A stretch of DNA of 64,000 nucleotides from Stenopsyche tienmushanensis (GCA_008973525.1 WACJ01000521.1:1612001-1676000), one strand, 5' to 3'; shown: positions 1-10,779, counted from the stretch's first letter. Made by a program: numbers and translations. Notes: generated by a model not told the origin, from the sequence alone.

Positions 1-660
1 ATTGATCCCCCCAGTTCGGGAGCATGCCAGCCCGCTCGCAAAGTGCACAGCATGGTGCAAAATCATGAAATTAAAATTTCATGTCTGCAAGGACATGCTC
101 TTTCTCCACTTCTTGCGGTCACTTGCGTTCTGAGCGCGGGGAGAAGCTCACTAAATATTTAGATAAAAACTGTTTAAAAATTAAATAGATAAAAATAATT
201 ATATAAATAGATGTTGTATAAGGGAGGAAAGAGTTTTGAGTCTCATTTGAGGCCCCAAAAAAAAAAGGGTGTGAACCCACTAATTGCTATCGGTTGCAAG
301 GAAGGGCTTTTACGATCCCATGGAGATCGTAGAAAGCCCCGAGGATACATTTTCCCCTAAAACTTTTACAAAAGCCCTAAATGCCTTAAAATTAGAGTCA
401 CAATGTTTACGTATCCAACCGGACCAAATTTCGGATCATTGATACAACGAAGGAACGCCTCGCCATCGGACGCCATGCCCGAACATGTTCACTTAACATA
501 GCCTGCATTCATGAACGGATAGACACTCCGAAGTTGTTGAAAGCCCAAGCCTAACCAACGAGGCCCTAAATTGCCCGTGTCCTGTGAGGAACTGGATCTA
601 GTGATCCAGGACGACCCAGCGATATCTTAAGCGGTGCCTAACCGAGAGGAAGAAAGTGAA
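1..660. other. unassigned, higher-GC stretch
   Basis: This part is richer in G+C than most of the window and has the texture of old, non-simple sequence, but no reading frame in it resembles a protein I know. It holds a 10-base A run near 257-266 and a short dyad at 592-609 (CTGGATC, four-base loop, GATCCAG). It may be a degraded retroelement or conserved non-coding DNA. I see no gene. Confidence 0.4.
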
Positions 661-1400
661 AGGTGACGGTCGACTACCGACGCAGACCACCTCTTTTGCC
701 ATCTAAATAAAACCGATTCCTTGAGGCGATGACGGAGATCGCCAAACCAATAGATATAACACCCATGGGAAACCCTTCAACGGACAAGACGAAGGCACTA
801 GCATATCCAGAACATGGTATATCTTTAAGTATGGCATTGCAACCTATTCCGCTAGTAATTATATATTTATACGTGCGATTAAAATACAAAAAAAGTTTTT
901 GGAAGTATGCGAATTTTTAAATATAACGATTATGTACAGGGTGAATATGCAAAGTGTTTTTTATGATAGCATCCATTATGTAGGAGGTTGTACAACTTTC
1001 GCCATAGATGAAAATTATTTTCCTGATACGGTTAAAGTTTTCCTTTCCCTAAATTATGTTTCTTTTATCTGCCGCCTCCCGGAGGAGAGTTAAACGTAAA
1101 TTCCGGGGTCACCTGATCCTCTCGACGAGGAGCTTTCATTTCTGGGACGAACAATAAAATAAAAATGAAACTTTATATCAGGAAAGTTATAATTGAAAAA
1201 AGAGGGATCACCGCGGTGTGTGTGCACGAGGAACTTGCGTACGTTGAAGTTGTTCTTTTCTTCGCGGATGCTTGAAGCTTCGGGGCGACGGTGTAGAGCC
1301 GAGATAAAAATAATGTCGTTATGAGTGCAACATGTGGTGAGAAACTGGGCTCAAATGCGAATAAAGTTGGGCCCTAAGTAGGAACCAGTGATGAAGAAAT
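661..1400. other. unassigned block with short opposing frames
   Basis: Short open frames lie on both strands (71 codons on minus at 674-889, 63 on plus at 729-920). On minus, the sequence before the frame has a pyrimidine-rich stretch and an AG, so an exon is possible, but the protein is not one I recognise and no matching partner exon is visible. The block from about 1080 to 1300 is of mixed composition and unlike the AT-rich repeats nearby, as expected of unique or conserved non-coding DNA. Confidence 0.3.
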
Positions 1401-2232
1401 GCTCCAGCAGCAGCGAATGCAGACTAACTTTTAGCAAAATAATATGAAGAAACTATCCTTTTTGTTAAGAAAGATTGTAAATTACAAACTTTTACGTATC
1501 ATAATTGCAAACAAAGAAACCCCAACTTACTTATGAAATACGACATCATACAATTCTTACATTGAAACATTTAAATAAGTCCTTGTTTAACTACAAACTA
1601 TATCATTTTTGTGGTTATACCGGGCATATATTTTACAAATGATACGTCCGTTATTTAATATTATATTATAGTTAGTTTTAAGTCAAATTGCTTCAATTGA
1701 GTAGAGTATTCGCAGAGTATAATTGCATCACGTTGGCTTATACCAAACATATGCACAATGCAAGATTGGTTTATAATTTATGACCTACAGCGTCGTGGCA
1801 TACTGCATAATATCACAAAGGGTTTGATGTATTTATTTTATAAAATAATGTTCAAATGTTAGAAATTTGATCCCATAGTGAGCTATTGTGCTGGCTATGG
1901 TGAAGTTGCAAATATGACATTTCAAACAGCGATCATTCCCCGACAATGGTCTGTATGGAATGAATAATTGGAATCAAAACCATCCTTTGTCAGCTAGCAC
2001 TTTCACAGGAAATGTACATTCATATTTCGGAGGTAACATGTTGACAATTTGCAGACACAGGTTGCATGCTGCAGTATTAATGGATGACGTACAAAACGCT
2101 GGAAATATTAATACAATATATTGTCGGAGAGAAATCTTGAATATACAGTGAAATTCCTGAATTTCGCTTGTTACGGGATAACATGAATATTAAAGCAATT
2201 TAATGGATTATTAAAAAATATATACAAATTTA
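1401..2232. other. AT-rich unassigned DNA
   Basis: This is low-complexity AT-rich sequence with only one short frame (1960-2151), which shows no domain. It is the left flank of the mariner insertion. I see no gene here. Confidence 0.5.
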
Positions 2233-3166
2233 TCAGGTTGGGGAATAAGTTCGTAGCGTTTTTATACTATTTTGTATTACAACATTTTTTTGCCTTTTTG
2301 ACAAAGTGTTTAATATTCATTTAATAGAGCTCTTTCTATTCTATAAATCTGTGTTAATTAATTTTGAATAATTTAATTTTTATTAGCCTATAAGTTTTAA
2401 ATATGGAATATCCAGGAGGTAAAAAGCAACATTTACGACACCTACTCTTTGCCAAACAAGTCGTGAATTGGCCAAAAAAATGGATTGCAATCATTAAAGT
2501 GATTCTCAATCATCTTCATTCAATGGGATTTGCCAATAAATTAGAAGCCTGGATGCATCACGATTTTAACAAAAAAAACAAAGAAAATTGCCTTCAACAT
2601 GCGATCATAAACAGCACTTTTTGTATCGAACTGTCACGGGAGATGATAAACGGTGCCTATACATAAGCATGAAGCAAAGAAATGAATAGGTGACTCCAAG
2701 AGATTACGCCAAAGCCGAGAATCAAGCCTGACTTCCATCCAAAGAAAACCATGATCTGCGTTTGGTGGGACTGGGAGGGCAAGATGCTTTGGGAAATGTT
2801 CGGAAGGAATGCCACAGTCAACAAAGAGGCTATTCAACTGAAAAGATTCCATCGACAAGAAGACAACGCCAGGCCCCATGTTGCACTTCGACGGATTACT
2901 ATCTTTTTCGTTCCCTGTCGAAGCCATATGAGAGGAGTTCCCTTAAACAACGAAAACGACCTTAAAAACTGGTTCAACAAATTCTTCGATACTAGACCGG
3001 GCGATTTTGGGCGGAACGGCATCGAAAAATTGGCCGAGAGGAAGAAAGAGGTAAGTAAATAGCATTGGCGAATACAGAATTAATTAATTTATTATTAAAA
3101 CTATATTGATTTTTGTTTAAATAAAAGTTTTTGATAAAAACGCTACGAACTTATTCCCCAACCTAA
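2233..3166 (+). mobile_element. mariner-family transposon copy with both TIRs
   Basis: The left end reads TCAGGTTGGGGAATAAG and continues TTCGTAGCG. The right end, reverse-complemented, reads TTAGGTTGGGGAATAAG followed by the same TTCGTAGCG, giving near-perfect terminal inverted repeats of about 30 bp. Both ends are flanked by TA (2231-2232 and 3167-3168), the usual mariner target duplication. The body is about 930 bp, shorter than the roughly 1.3 kb of complete mariners, and encodes only a broken transposase. The copy is therefore defective but keeps ends that a transposase could in principle recognise. Its right edge abuts the 65-bp transposase-motif array. Confidence 0.9.
2403..3062 (+). 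pseudogene. mariner transposase pseudogene
   Basis: In mariner elements this protein cuts and pastes the element using a DDD catalytic triad. Pieces in different frames are recognisable in the right order. A helix-turn-helix-like part contains VILNHLHSMGF (frame from 2403). The first catalytic block VTGDDK has its Asp at 2642-2644. Then come CVWWDWEG and the second block EDNARPHVA (Asp 2862-2864), then TDYYLFRSL (third Asp 2894-2896) in another frame, and finally DLKNWFNKFFDTRPGDF. The second and third Asp codons are only 32 bases apart, whereas mariners have 34 residues between them, so that catalytic loop is deleted. With several frameshifts as well, no active enzyme can be made. Confidence 0.88.
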
Positions 3167-3175
3167 TATATGGGG

Positions 3176-3360
3176 CACGCCCCCAGGCAAAGAAATCCAG
3201 TGGTGTCAGGTTTGTAGACCGTGCAAGCCATCGAATAGGACATGTCCCCATATAAAAAAAATCCAGTGGTGTCAGGTCGGTAGACCGTGGGAGCCATCGA
3301 ATAGGGCACATCCCCAGACATAGAAATCCAGTGGTATTGAAGACCGTGCGAACCATATTT
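3176..3360 (-). repeat. 65-bp tandem array of a DDE-transposase motif
   Basis: Three direct units with a period of 65-66 bp are marked by CCAGTGGTGTCAGGT-like cores at about 3197, 3263 and 3328. On the minus strand each unit encodes a variant of RSxxLTPLDFFxWG, the block around the third catalytic acid in IS630/Tc1/mariner-type transposases. A fragment of a transposase gene has thus been tandemly amplified. The same unit and period recur at 63575-63690. The array starts immediately right of the mariner copy but is a different element. Confidence 0.8.
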
Positions 3361-3500
3361 TATTAAGATCAAAACTGATAAAACCAAACATTTTCGACAA
3401 TTAGAACATAGGTCTATGTATGGAACGTAGCGAAATACTACCCTGACTTCCAAAAAAATTTGTCGGTCCATGTGCCATCCTATATATAAGGGTTGCCTCA
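3361..3500 (+). repeat. terminal-like segment shared with the right window edge
   Basis: This segment shares ordered blocks with 63870-64000, including a CGACAA/CATAG region and TTTGTCGGTCYATGTGC followed by CCTATATATA. Both loci carry the 65-bp array beside it, so it is probably the terminal region of the same transposon family. Relative to this end the array is inverted here compared with the other locus. Confidence 0.6.
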
Positions 3501-3582
3501 TCAGTAACATAAATATCCGTCGATTTCTCAATTCATATAGCCGTCAATTTACTGATAATAGTATATTCATTTACTGGATATT

Positions 3583-4140
3583 ATAGCGTGACCCCACTTC
3601 TGACACCAATGTTGCATGGTGTAGTGGGAGCGCTAGCGGAGCAGTATTCGGGCCGCGCCCCACTTCCACGTGTTCATCATCTCTCTTCTCTCATCTTCTG
3701 CGCATCACCACCTATTGAGCTCGGAGAGAGACAAAGACGGAGAAAGTGCCTTGTGTACATCGTACGGTTGTATATATCGATAATCCAAATTAATCGATTT
3801 CAAATGTCAATAAATGCATTTTTTTGTTACAAAAACTGAATTTGAACATGTTTATTGATGATGTTTACGCTAAGAAATGAACAAATATTGTGTGCTATCA
3901 ACAGTGTTAAGGTTCATTTATTGATATACAAGTTTGATTCATGCTGCGCGGTCCTGAGAGAAAAATTGAATTTTTATGGATGATAAGCGGTGCAAATTTA
4001 CAGCGGTGGTCATTTTAAAATGAACTCTCTACTCAAAAAGTTAAATTAACACATTGCGTCTAAAAAGGGAAGGAAGATTTCGCTGTTAATCTGGTGAATT
4101 GAATCTGCACTTGCATTGCGTGAGGATGAAAATATCTTAT
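3583..4140 (-). mobile_element. LTR-type repeat copy, minus strand, interrupted
   Basis: Reading the minus strand, the right end of the family is clear. Its primer-binding-like site is present (CCCACTTCTGACACCA on plus, about 3593-3608), followed outward by CACGCTATAA, a decayed form of the family terminus CCACGCTACA. At the other end, 4045-4130 holds the degraded minus-strand CGCTGTTAATCTGG dyad region and the family block GTCTAAAAAGGGA. Between them sits foreign sequence, including the 73-bp repeat at 3895-3970. Confidence 0.65.
3895..3970 (-). repeat. 73-bp dispersed repeat, copy 1
   Basis: On the minus strand this reads from CTCTCAGGACCGCGCAGC through AATAAATGAACCTTAACACT to GTTGATA. A nearly identical copy lies at 55188-55262 and a shorter one at 38056-38100. 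The AATAAA suggests it may be the polyadenylation part of another retroelement LTR; that is inference. Confidence 0.7.
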
Positions 4141-5395
4141 TTAAACAATAAGAACATTGAGTAGCTATAAAAAAAGCAATAGTTTAGGTCACATATATAG
4201 CATAATGGAACTACTAGATCATGGGAGTGCCGATTTTATTATGTATTACACAAACACTCACTTTCATTGGGCGATTGATTTGACATCGTTTTTATTTTCG
4301 AGTATTATGTATTCAAAACTAATTTTAGCAATACACACAATATGCGTTTTAAGACGAATGATTTATAAATAGGTTTGAGATGACATGAGTTATACGTGTT
4401 TTCAAACAATCGATATTATGGCGAAGCCAATGGAACGAAGATTCACAACGACGCAATGCCTTTGTTTGCCCAACATCAAACGAAAGAATGTACGAAACGG
4501 AGATGTTGTGGATATTTCTGGATTTTAAACACAGCACATATAACAAAGAAAACGTCTTTTAAGCGAGATACAAGTTGGAGCAGTTTACACGAGCCATTCA
4601 TTATACAGGCCCATTGAGTTTGCGGATTTCAATAGCGCAAAGTTCAGATACTTACATGTGTTTGTGGCCTCCTTGCGATAAAGCCTTCTTTGAATCAGCT
4701 CGCTGTCGACTTCAATTCCGCATTTACTACCGCCGATATTATGAATTTTATGACTGCCATCGCGAGCTGTCTCAAAAAATGGCAAACATTACGCGGGGAT
4801 TTGTGAATTTTTCCGCGAAAAGTTTTAGAACAAGTCGACCCCATTCGTGAATCGATAATTTTAAGAATCCATCTAAAGTAACATTCGGATGAAAATTCCA
4901 ATGAAATCCATCAATGTCATCTCCATATGAAAAATGGAGAAAAACACTTTTCATTTTGCTTCATTTTTTTGGTTAATGGGAGTGATCGATTTCTGAGAAG
5001 CTGTTCAATCAAATCTAAAGTCGTTATATGATACTTTTATTTTTTTTATATCAAAGAATAATATATTTCGTTTATATCTATTGACCAAATATTCTCTATT
5101 TTCGCTAACTTCTATGTTAAATGTGATTTTTTGGCTGAGAAATCTTCATACATTTCGTTGTATGTCTGTGCAAGACGTGTGAAGATCTTATATTTAATAT
5201 TGTATTAAATATATATCTGAAATTATTTAGCCATGTCTAGACGGTTCATTATACGTTTTAGGATTTTTATTCATAAAAGAAAATTATATTTTGGAATAAG
5301 CCATTTAAACGACGAAGACATACGTGTACGTGGACACGCACGTAAACGATTATCGTAGTAAAAACCTTTATTAAATCAGAGAGAAACTCCAATTG
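4141..5395. other. unassigned DNA with shadow frames
   Basis: Several short frames overlap on both strands between 4350 and 4950. None shows a domain, a consistent reading frame or convincing splice sites. The rest is AT-rich. I see no supportable gene. Confidence 0.45.
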
Positions 5396-5460
5396 CGAGA
5401 CTACGGAAAACATCCCACGGCCAAGACTCTCGGTCGACTCTTTGTTACTCTTTCTTGAGC
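5396..5460 (-). repeat. sister-family remnant (GGCCAAGAC...GGTCGACTC)
   Basis: CCCACGGCCAAGACTCTCGG followed by TCGACTC is related on the minus strand to the palindrome segment of the LTR-type family, but carries its own shared variants also seen at 7535, 8400 and 12565. It looks like a diverged subfamily reduced to its core. Confidence 0.45.
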
Positions 5461-5796
5461 ATTTACATTCTAATCTTATCTATACGCAGTGCATAGCAAA
5501 AACAGGAGGATATTACTTTGGCAAATCTGTCATATTACATCAGCATTGGTTAATCCTTTGATTAGTGAGTTAAATTTTTAAATCTGCTTTACAGTTTTTG
5601 AATTCTTCTGTTGAAGAAATTCTTCAGTTAAGAATGAAAAATAAAGAAAGGCATTTATTTATATTCTCCAAACTAATATTTTTTGAAATTCAAAAACTGC
5701 ATTAATACTGGAAAAGTTCTGGACAAGTTTGATCGCCAATGAATGTCCTATTTGCAATTGCATGAGTTGAATACTAATCTTTCAGATAAGTCTATT
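5461..5796. other. AT-rich, nothing seen
   Basis: Only AT-rich sequence with no frame, repeat terminus or dyad that I can support. Confidence 0.5.
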
Positions 5797-5860
5797 CGTA
5801 GTGTGGGCCAATCACCATCCCAGTTCTGACATCAATGGAGCGTGGGTCCTCTCAGGGACA
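5797..5860 (-). mobile_element. LTR-type family right end, minus strand
   Basis: On plus this reads GTAGTGTGGG (a variant of TGTAGCGTGG), then CACCATCCCAGTTCTGACAT, then the last bases of the LTR-type body. It is only the terminal piece of a copy: terminus, spacer, primer-binding-like site (about 5819-5834) and about 25 bp of body. Confidence 0.6.
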
Positions 5861-7067
5861 AAATTCTCGACATATAATATTAACAAATACATTTGGGACC
5901 TATTATAATATCTCGAATGGGATCACTTTTAGTATATATTGTTATAGAAATAGAAGCATAGCATTAAAAATAAAGCGCTGTGAAGCATTGCACGCCTCAT
6001 GTGCGTGCATACTCATCAAAGGCTTTATACAGAAGAATTTCATTAGGAACAATTTGGGAATATATTTATGATTATTATAAATTTAGAGATTTTGAGACAT
6101 AAATAATGGCCATGCATTAAATTTCTTCATCCCTAAAGTATTTAAAGTTGAAAAATCGGCTGAAAACATAATTTGTTATACGGCACCATCAAAGAAGAGA
6201 CACAATTATTTCTTTGCTGGAGGTCTTCAAAGAGAAAGACGAGTAGTTCTTGCATAATAACGCTTCAGTGCATATGTCTACTAAAATTGAGGCTAACAAT
6301 TAAGCCGCCCTTCATATAATTGAGACCAGTGTCTTCCAAGTCGTGTTCATGATCATTTTTATTATAAGCTTTTCGATTCGCTTTGATGGAATTTTCAAAT
6401 GGGTTCAAAAAGTCCTTGATTTATTATGAATAGATGGAGTCTTTGTGGCGCGTGTAAAGGCTCTGGGAAAAGTTGAGGAAGTGTTGGTAAGTAGTTGGTA
6501 ACGATCCCCTTGGAACGTTTGTTGCAAGAGAAAGTTGGGACTCATTGTACCGCAGCCACTGCAAGGGGGCTGTTTACTAACCCTGATTGTGTATACTAAA
6601 ACTTCTTGCAGCAAACAACCCCAACTTTAATACACACGTACATCGATCTAATGCTTCCAAAAATTGGCACACGTCACATTTATAATTGAATATAAATATT
6701 GAAATGGGATAAATTTTGAAGAATTTGACGGCTAATAAAATGCGGAAAATAGTCATCCGCGTGTAATTTGGTCCATGGAATAGTCTTGAATGGCATTCAA
6801 CGAGTGGTCCAGGATTTATTTTACATTCTTTGATTACGTGTTCCGGCCGAGGTTTTTTATTTTGTCAAGAAGCGAAGGCTTTCTTTCGTTTCTCTTTGAC
6901 CTTTTGTGGAAAATCAGATTAGGAGTCTATCGGTGGAGCGTTGCGGGATCGTAAGTAAATTGGTTCCAGTCAACTTCAAAGTAATCGCTCCTGTCGTTTG
7001 TTAAGGTATGAGACCAAAGCGTGATTGTCATACCAAATACCACTCTTTGCAATGTTCAAATTTTTCA
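5861..7067. other. unassigned DNA with a possible DDE remnant
   Basis: Most of this is featureless. Near 6250-6290 the plus strand reads FLHNNASVHMS, faintly like the second catalytic block of Tc1/mariner transposases (usually with DN, here NN), but nothing around it supports the call. A strong-looking splice donor (TTGGTAAGTAG near 6485) and an acceptor (CTTCTTGCAG near 6611) face the right way but bound no recognisable exon. Confidence 0.25.
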
Positions 7068-7506
7068 TCATCGATAAATTTTTCGGCTTGATAAATTATC
7101 AAATTCAGCCAAAGAGGTATAAATAGTATCTGTATTAGCTTGGCTTATTGATTCTAAAGAGTTCATTTCAACAAAACCTCTTGGTGAGGATTTAATGATA
7201 ATAAAACATACCAAAGGAGAAATAATAAATTGGCTATTTTCCACTATTAAAACCAAGTTATCTGAATATTTAATTTTATCGCTTGAAGTAAAATGTGTAG
7301 CAGAGAAGTCCCCAAAGCCCATTTTGTGTTTTTGGAAGATATGCGATGTAAAAACTCTCGGACTACTACCCCGTCTTAATTTACGCTTCATGATGGCCTC
7401 CGTAGGTTCGTTTACTATCGGATGGTAGAGAGGTTTACTATAAAAGAACAATAAATGGGTAGGACAAAATGGAAATACTTCTTCTTGACCAAAATCTTTA
7501 TTAACG
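7068..7506 (-). CDS. candidate terminal coding exon, unrecognised
   Basis: The longest open frame of the window (185 codons, 7068-7625 minus) runs through here. On the minus strand its first third overlaps sister-repeat sequence, but at 7507-7509 there is a textbook acceptor (TGATCTTTTTTTCAG). If used, the exon starts at 7506 and encodes about 145 residues. These include a basic patch KRKLRRGSSPR, an apolar stretch near FIISPLVCFIII and a C-terminus with TDTIYTSLAEFDN, ending at a stop at 7068-7070. I do not recognise the protein. No AATAAA follows closely and no upstream partner exon is identified. With roughly 7% stops per codon expected at this base composition, a frame this long is unlikely by chance. 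It could still be a decayed transposon protein. Confidence 0.35.
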
Positions 7507-7534
7507 CTGAAAAAAAGATCACCTGTGGGAAGAA

Positions 7535-7600
7535 CACAACTTCCTGCGGCCAAGACTATTGGTCGACTCTTTTTGCATGCGCAAGAAAACGAAAAAATAT
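7535..7600 (-). repeat. sister-family remnant with palindromic core
   Basis: GGAAGAACACAACTTCCTGC followed by GGCCAAGACTATTGGTCGAC is related on the minus strand to the LTR-type palindrome block. It lies inside the upstream part of the 185-codon minus frame, which suggests those first codons are not genuine coding sequence. Confidence 0.45.
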
Positions 7601-7850
7601 CGTTTGTTAATCTTGTGAATAGCACCTGCGATAATCGACATCAAATTTTATTGCAATCGGATGAACGGTATGGAAGCGCATTAAATACGGACAAACAAAC
7701 ATCGATTTTTATATATTAGACTATACCTATGTTACGCGCAAAATTCTTAACAATAAGTAGGAGAAGTTTTATTACAATCCGATGAACGGTATGGCAGCGC
7801 ATTTCGAACGAACAAAATCTAATTCATTTTTATATATTAGAAGAAGATGA
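7600..7850 (+). repeat. 121-bp tandem dimer, locus 1
   Basis: Two direct units marked by GATGAACGGTATGGNAGCGC; the same C lies at 7666 and 7787, an exact 121-bp period. Each unit continues with ACNGACAAACAAA, TTTTTATATATTAG and ACAATAAGTAG. The same dimer with the same period occurs at 41390, 58060 and 60955. Confidence 0.88.
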
Positions 7851-7935
7851 CTAGGGTTGAAATTGTATCAATCAGAATATGCTCTTTTTTAACCCTTAAA
7901 TTTTACCAGCTTGTAATTATATTCAGAAGCTTTTT
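7848..7935 (+). repeat. AT-rich family A, tail fragment
   Basis: GACTAGGGTTGAAATTGTAT, then CAATCAG and CTCTTTTTTAACCCTTAAAT, match the tail of the longer copies at 15600, 29880, 34380, 41880 (inverted) and 60465. Confidence 0.6.
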
Positions 7936-7993
7936 GAGTACAAATTTGGTGCTGGGATACAATATAAATTATTTTACGACCTACGAATATAAA

Positions 7994-8006
7994 GGGGGGG
8001 GGGGGG
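7994..8006 (+). repeat. poly-G tract (13 G)
   Basis: Thirteen consecutive G bases in an otherwise AT-rich setting. This could be a sequencing or assembly artefact, or a genuine homopolymer. Confidence 0.9.
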
Positions 8007-8399
8007 CTTGGAAAAATACATTCAGACAACGACAAGACAACCCGTAAGATAACCCGGTTTAATCATGAAAAATATTATTAATGTAAAGAAAATCATTTTC
8101 TTTGATTTTTTTTTTAAAAATATAATGTAACATTTTAAAATTGCAAGCGGACTTGAAAAAAATAAAAAAACGAAGTGGTTGCCATGTAAGATTGTTATTC
8201 TTTAAAAGATAAATTTGACATAAAATTGGCCAAAATTGGATAACTACGCCGCTGGAAATCTTATAAGTCCCGACTACTGGATGATGGTTCCAGAAGAATT
8301 GAAGCGACATACGAACAATATAAAGAATAATATGAGAAGTTAGGTATAAAAATAGTGGGGAGAGCAAATTAATTTATTTAAGTCTACAGTTGATTTTTG
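8007..8399. other. AT-rich, nothing seen
   Basis: AT-rich sequence with A and T runs. A 102-codon minus frame (8059-8367) is lysine/phenylalanine-rich, as expected by chance in such DNA, and shows no domain. Confidence 0.45.
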
Positions 8400-8475
8400 A
8401 GCCATCGGAATTAGTCGTCTTGGGATCCGACCAGTCGTCTTGGCTGCGGGAAAATGTGATCTCTCATATGGACGT
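8400..8475 (+). repeat. sister-family remnant
   Basis: AGTCGTCTTGG, GATCCGACC and CAGTCGTCTTGGCTGCGGGA resemble the region just before the palindrome of the LTR-type family, in plus orientation, with the sister-family GATCC/GACC variant also seen at 12565. Confidence 0.45.
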
Positions 8476-10779
8476 CTTCTACAAACCTTTATAACGTATA
8501 AATAAGGAGTTTTACATTTTTAATGATACTGTTAATTTTTAATATTATGGATAAGAGTAATTTCCACAAGATTAACCTTCAATTATAATAATAAATTAAA
8601 TCAACGTACAGAAAATACGTGATCGTTCTACGCAATTTTTCCGAGGCGTAAAAAAGTTAGTAAATGTTTCCTTTCCTTCTTACAACACACTGACAATAGG
8701 CCGATTTTTTGACTTTAAAATACAACAGGGAGGACACTTCCTGAATTGTACCGGGCTTCCCTCTTTCTGCGAAATAATAAATAAAAAAGGACCATTTCCC
8801 TTTGCACATAATAAAAATGACACGAAGCCGAACAACAGAACGAAATAAAAGAGACCGTCCAAAGTTAAAAGGAAAGTCCAACGTTCGACGTTAAATAATG
8901 TTATTCTTGCCAGGTTTTAAAATGGAACGATTCAAAATTAAGTCAATAAGGGCGGTATTCTCATGTAATATTAATGTATTTTTTCATTACGAAAGCGCCC
9001 TCGATACGCTTTCCAGATCCGGAAAAATGTCTCTCTGAAATTAAAGTGAAATAATTTGAAGGTTGTTAATATAAAAGTCTACTCATGCCGAAGTGTTGAC
9101 TCAAATCTGCCGCGAGCTTAGAAAGCTTTCGCCTGACAGCTACAAAGGAGAGCTTATTGTCACAGAAAAGGACTCACTAACAAATGTCGAGGATCACTCC
9201 ACAAATAATTGCTTCGCTTTGATTTTATCCAAAATTAATTCGATTTTGGCTTTCAATTAATTTTTAAATAAATGATCATCGCCCCGATATTCAACGCCAT
9301 GAGACATTTATTAATAGAGAATATAAATAACAAAATATTGAATATTCGCATTGAGTTGGAAGCTACCTTGGCGAAACCTTTCCGTCTTTCTTTTCCGACG
9401 TCTGCCCTTAAATTATTTCCAAAGGCAGGATGAATTTCTCTCGACATATTTTCTGAATGTTCTCCCGGCACATCCTTCTCGGATCGCTTATTGGTCTTCT
9501 ACATTTTAAATTGACCTCAAAGCTTTCAAACGCGAGCATTTGAGCAAGGACAAGTAGCTAAACCGTCGCATCGTTCATAAAATCCACTTTAATATCGTTC
9601 TTTATAATTTGGAATGTTTCAAGATGGTCATAAAATTTCGCTTTTATCTTGATCTAGATGTATAACGCCAACGGGACCCACTCAATGTGAGTCGGCTATC
9701 TTCGTTGCTGTAATCTATTGTGACGCGATTACATAGACTGATGATCCCGATCAACGAGTCGGCTGTGATGAACGACGGAACATGTTTAGGACTGCATTTC
9801 GGCGATAGAATGTTGAAAGAAGGTATGATGAATAAGGGTATCACTTCGAGAGATCATTGATTAGTGTCGCTCAGCATTTCCAACAGCATCTTTGAAAAAT
9901 GTGATCAAATGATTTCATCGGCCAGAAATTGACTACCAAACAGAGAAAACCAGCAAAATGTTTTTTACAGCAATTCCAAACTGTTCTTCTCTGAGAAATT
10001 AAGCTTTTGATTTACGATTGATTAACACCTTTAGTGACATGTTCGATCAATCAATCAAATTCTTTATGAATAAGATAACAAAATTAATTCACGTACATGA
10101 CGATATAAAGTCATACATAAGAAATAAATTCTACATTTAAATTATTGTTGGTATTCAATAATGCAATTGTTTTATCGAATTTTCATGAAACTATTTAGAT
10201 AACCCTTGTTATGATGAAAGTCGAGAGCACTATTAGTCTTGAAGCGATTTTTCATCGCCAGCAGTCGTGTTTTTGCTTATTTCATTTTTCATCCGACGAC
10301 AGCAAAGCTGCTCTCGATGGAATCGATGGGAGTTTGTCAGATTTTGTTTTCTTTTCGACTCCGTCGAAATGGAGTTTGAATGTGGTTATATAGTTCTGGC
10401 AGTACGGTCTGTCCTTTTAAAAAGTTTGCATGTTTTAGCGATGTTTTGCAAAGGGTTAAAACAAAAACCCACAGAAGGTTCGGATCCCTAAACTAATCGC
10501 TGACCATCTCGCCACAAGGTAATGCCATTACCACTGAGAGAGATTGAAAGAGGTGTTCAGTGGCGTCCGATTGATTAATAGTCTTTCGTTTTTACACCAT
10601 TAGAACGACCAAGCACACTTGCTCCTTATTTTCCAAAGTGCATATTGAAAGTCTATACATTATTATTGGAAAAGGTGTACAGTGCTTAACACATTAAAAT
10701 GCTACAGTTTCGTCATTTTTTTATGCTAAAATAAAATATATTTAGTTTTTAGTTTCAAAGTTGGCGCACCTGGCATGTA
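8476..10779. other. unassigned mixed-composition DNA
   Basis: From about 8880 to 9880 the sequence is of higher complexity and free of repeats I can match inside the window, consistent with intronic or intergenic unique DNA. Small frames on both strands (for example 9253-9471 minus, 10211-10491 plus) show no domain or splice support. I see no gene. Confidence 0.45.

Noticed and set aside
674..889. 71-codon minus frame as a transporter exon
   Set aside because: A vague hydrophobic pattern only; no diagnostic motif and a competing frame on the plus strand.
3163..3531. 122-codon minus frame as a gene
   Set aside because: It is the read-through of the 65-bp transposase-motif array and its flank.
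6240..6300. Tc1/mariner catalytic block (HNNASVH)
   Set aside because: The key Asp is absent and no neighbouring transposase blocks or terminal repeats support it.
7600..7850. CRISPR array
   Set aside because: Units are 121 bp, about two per locus, without a short-repeat/spacer pattern, in a eukaryotic setting.
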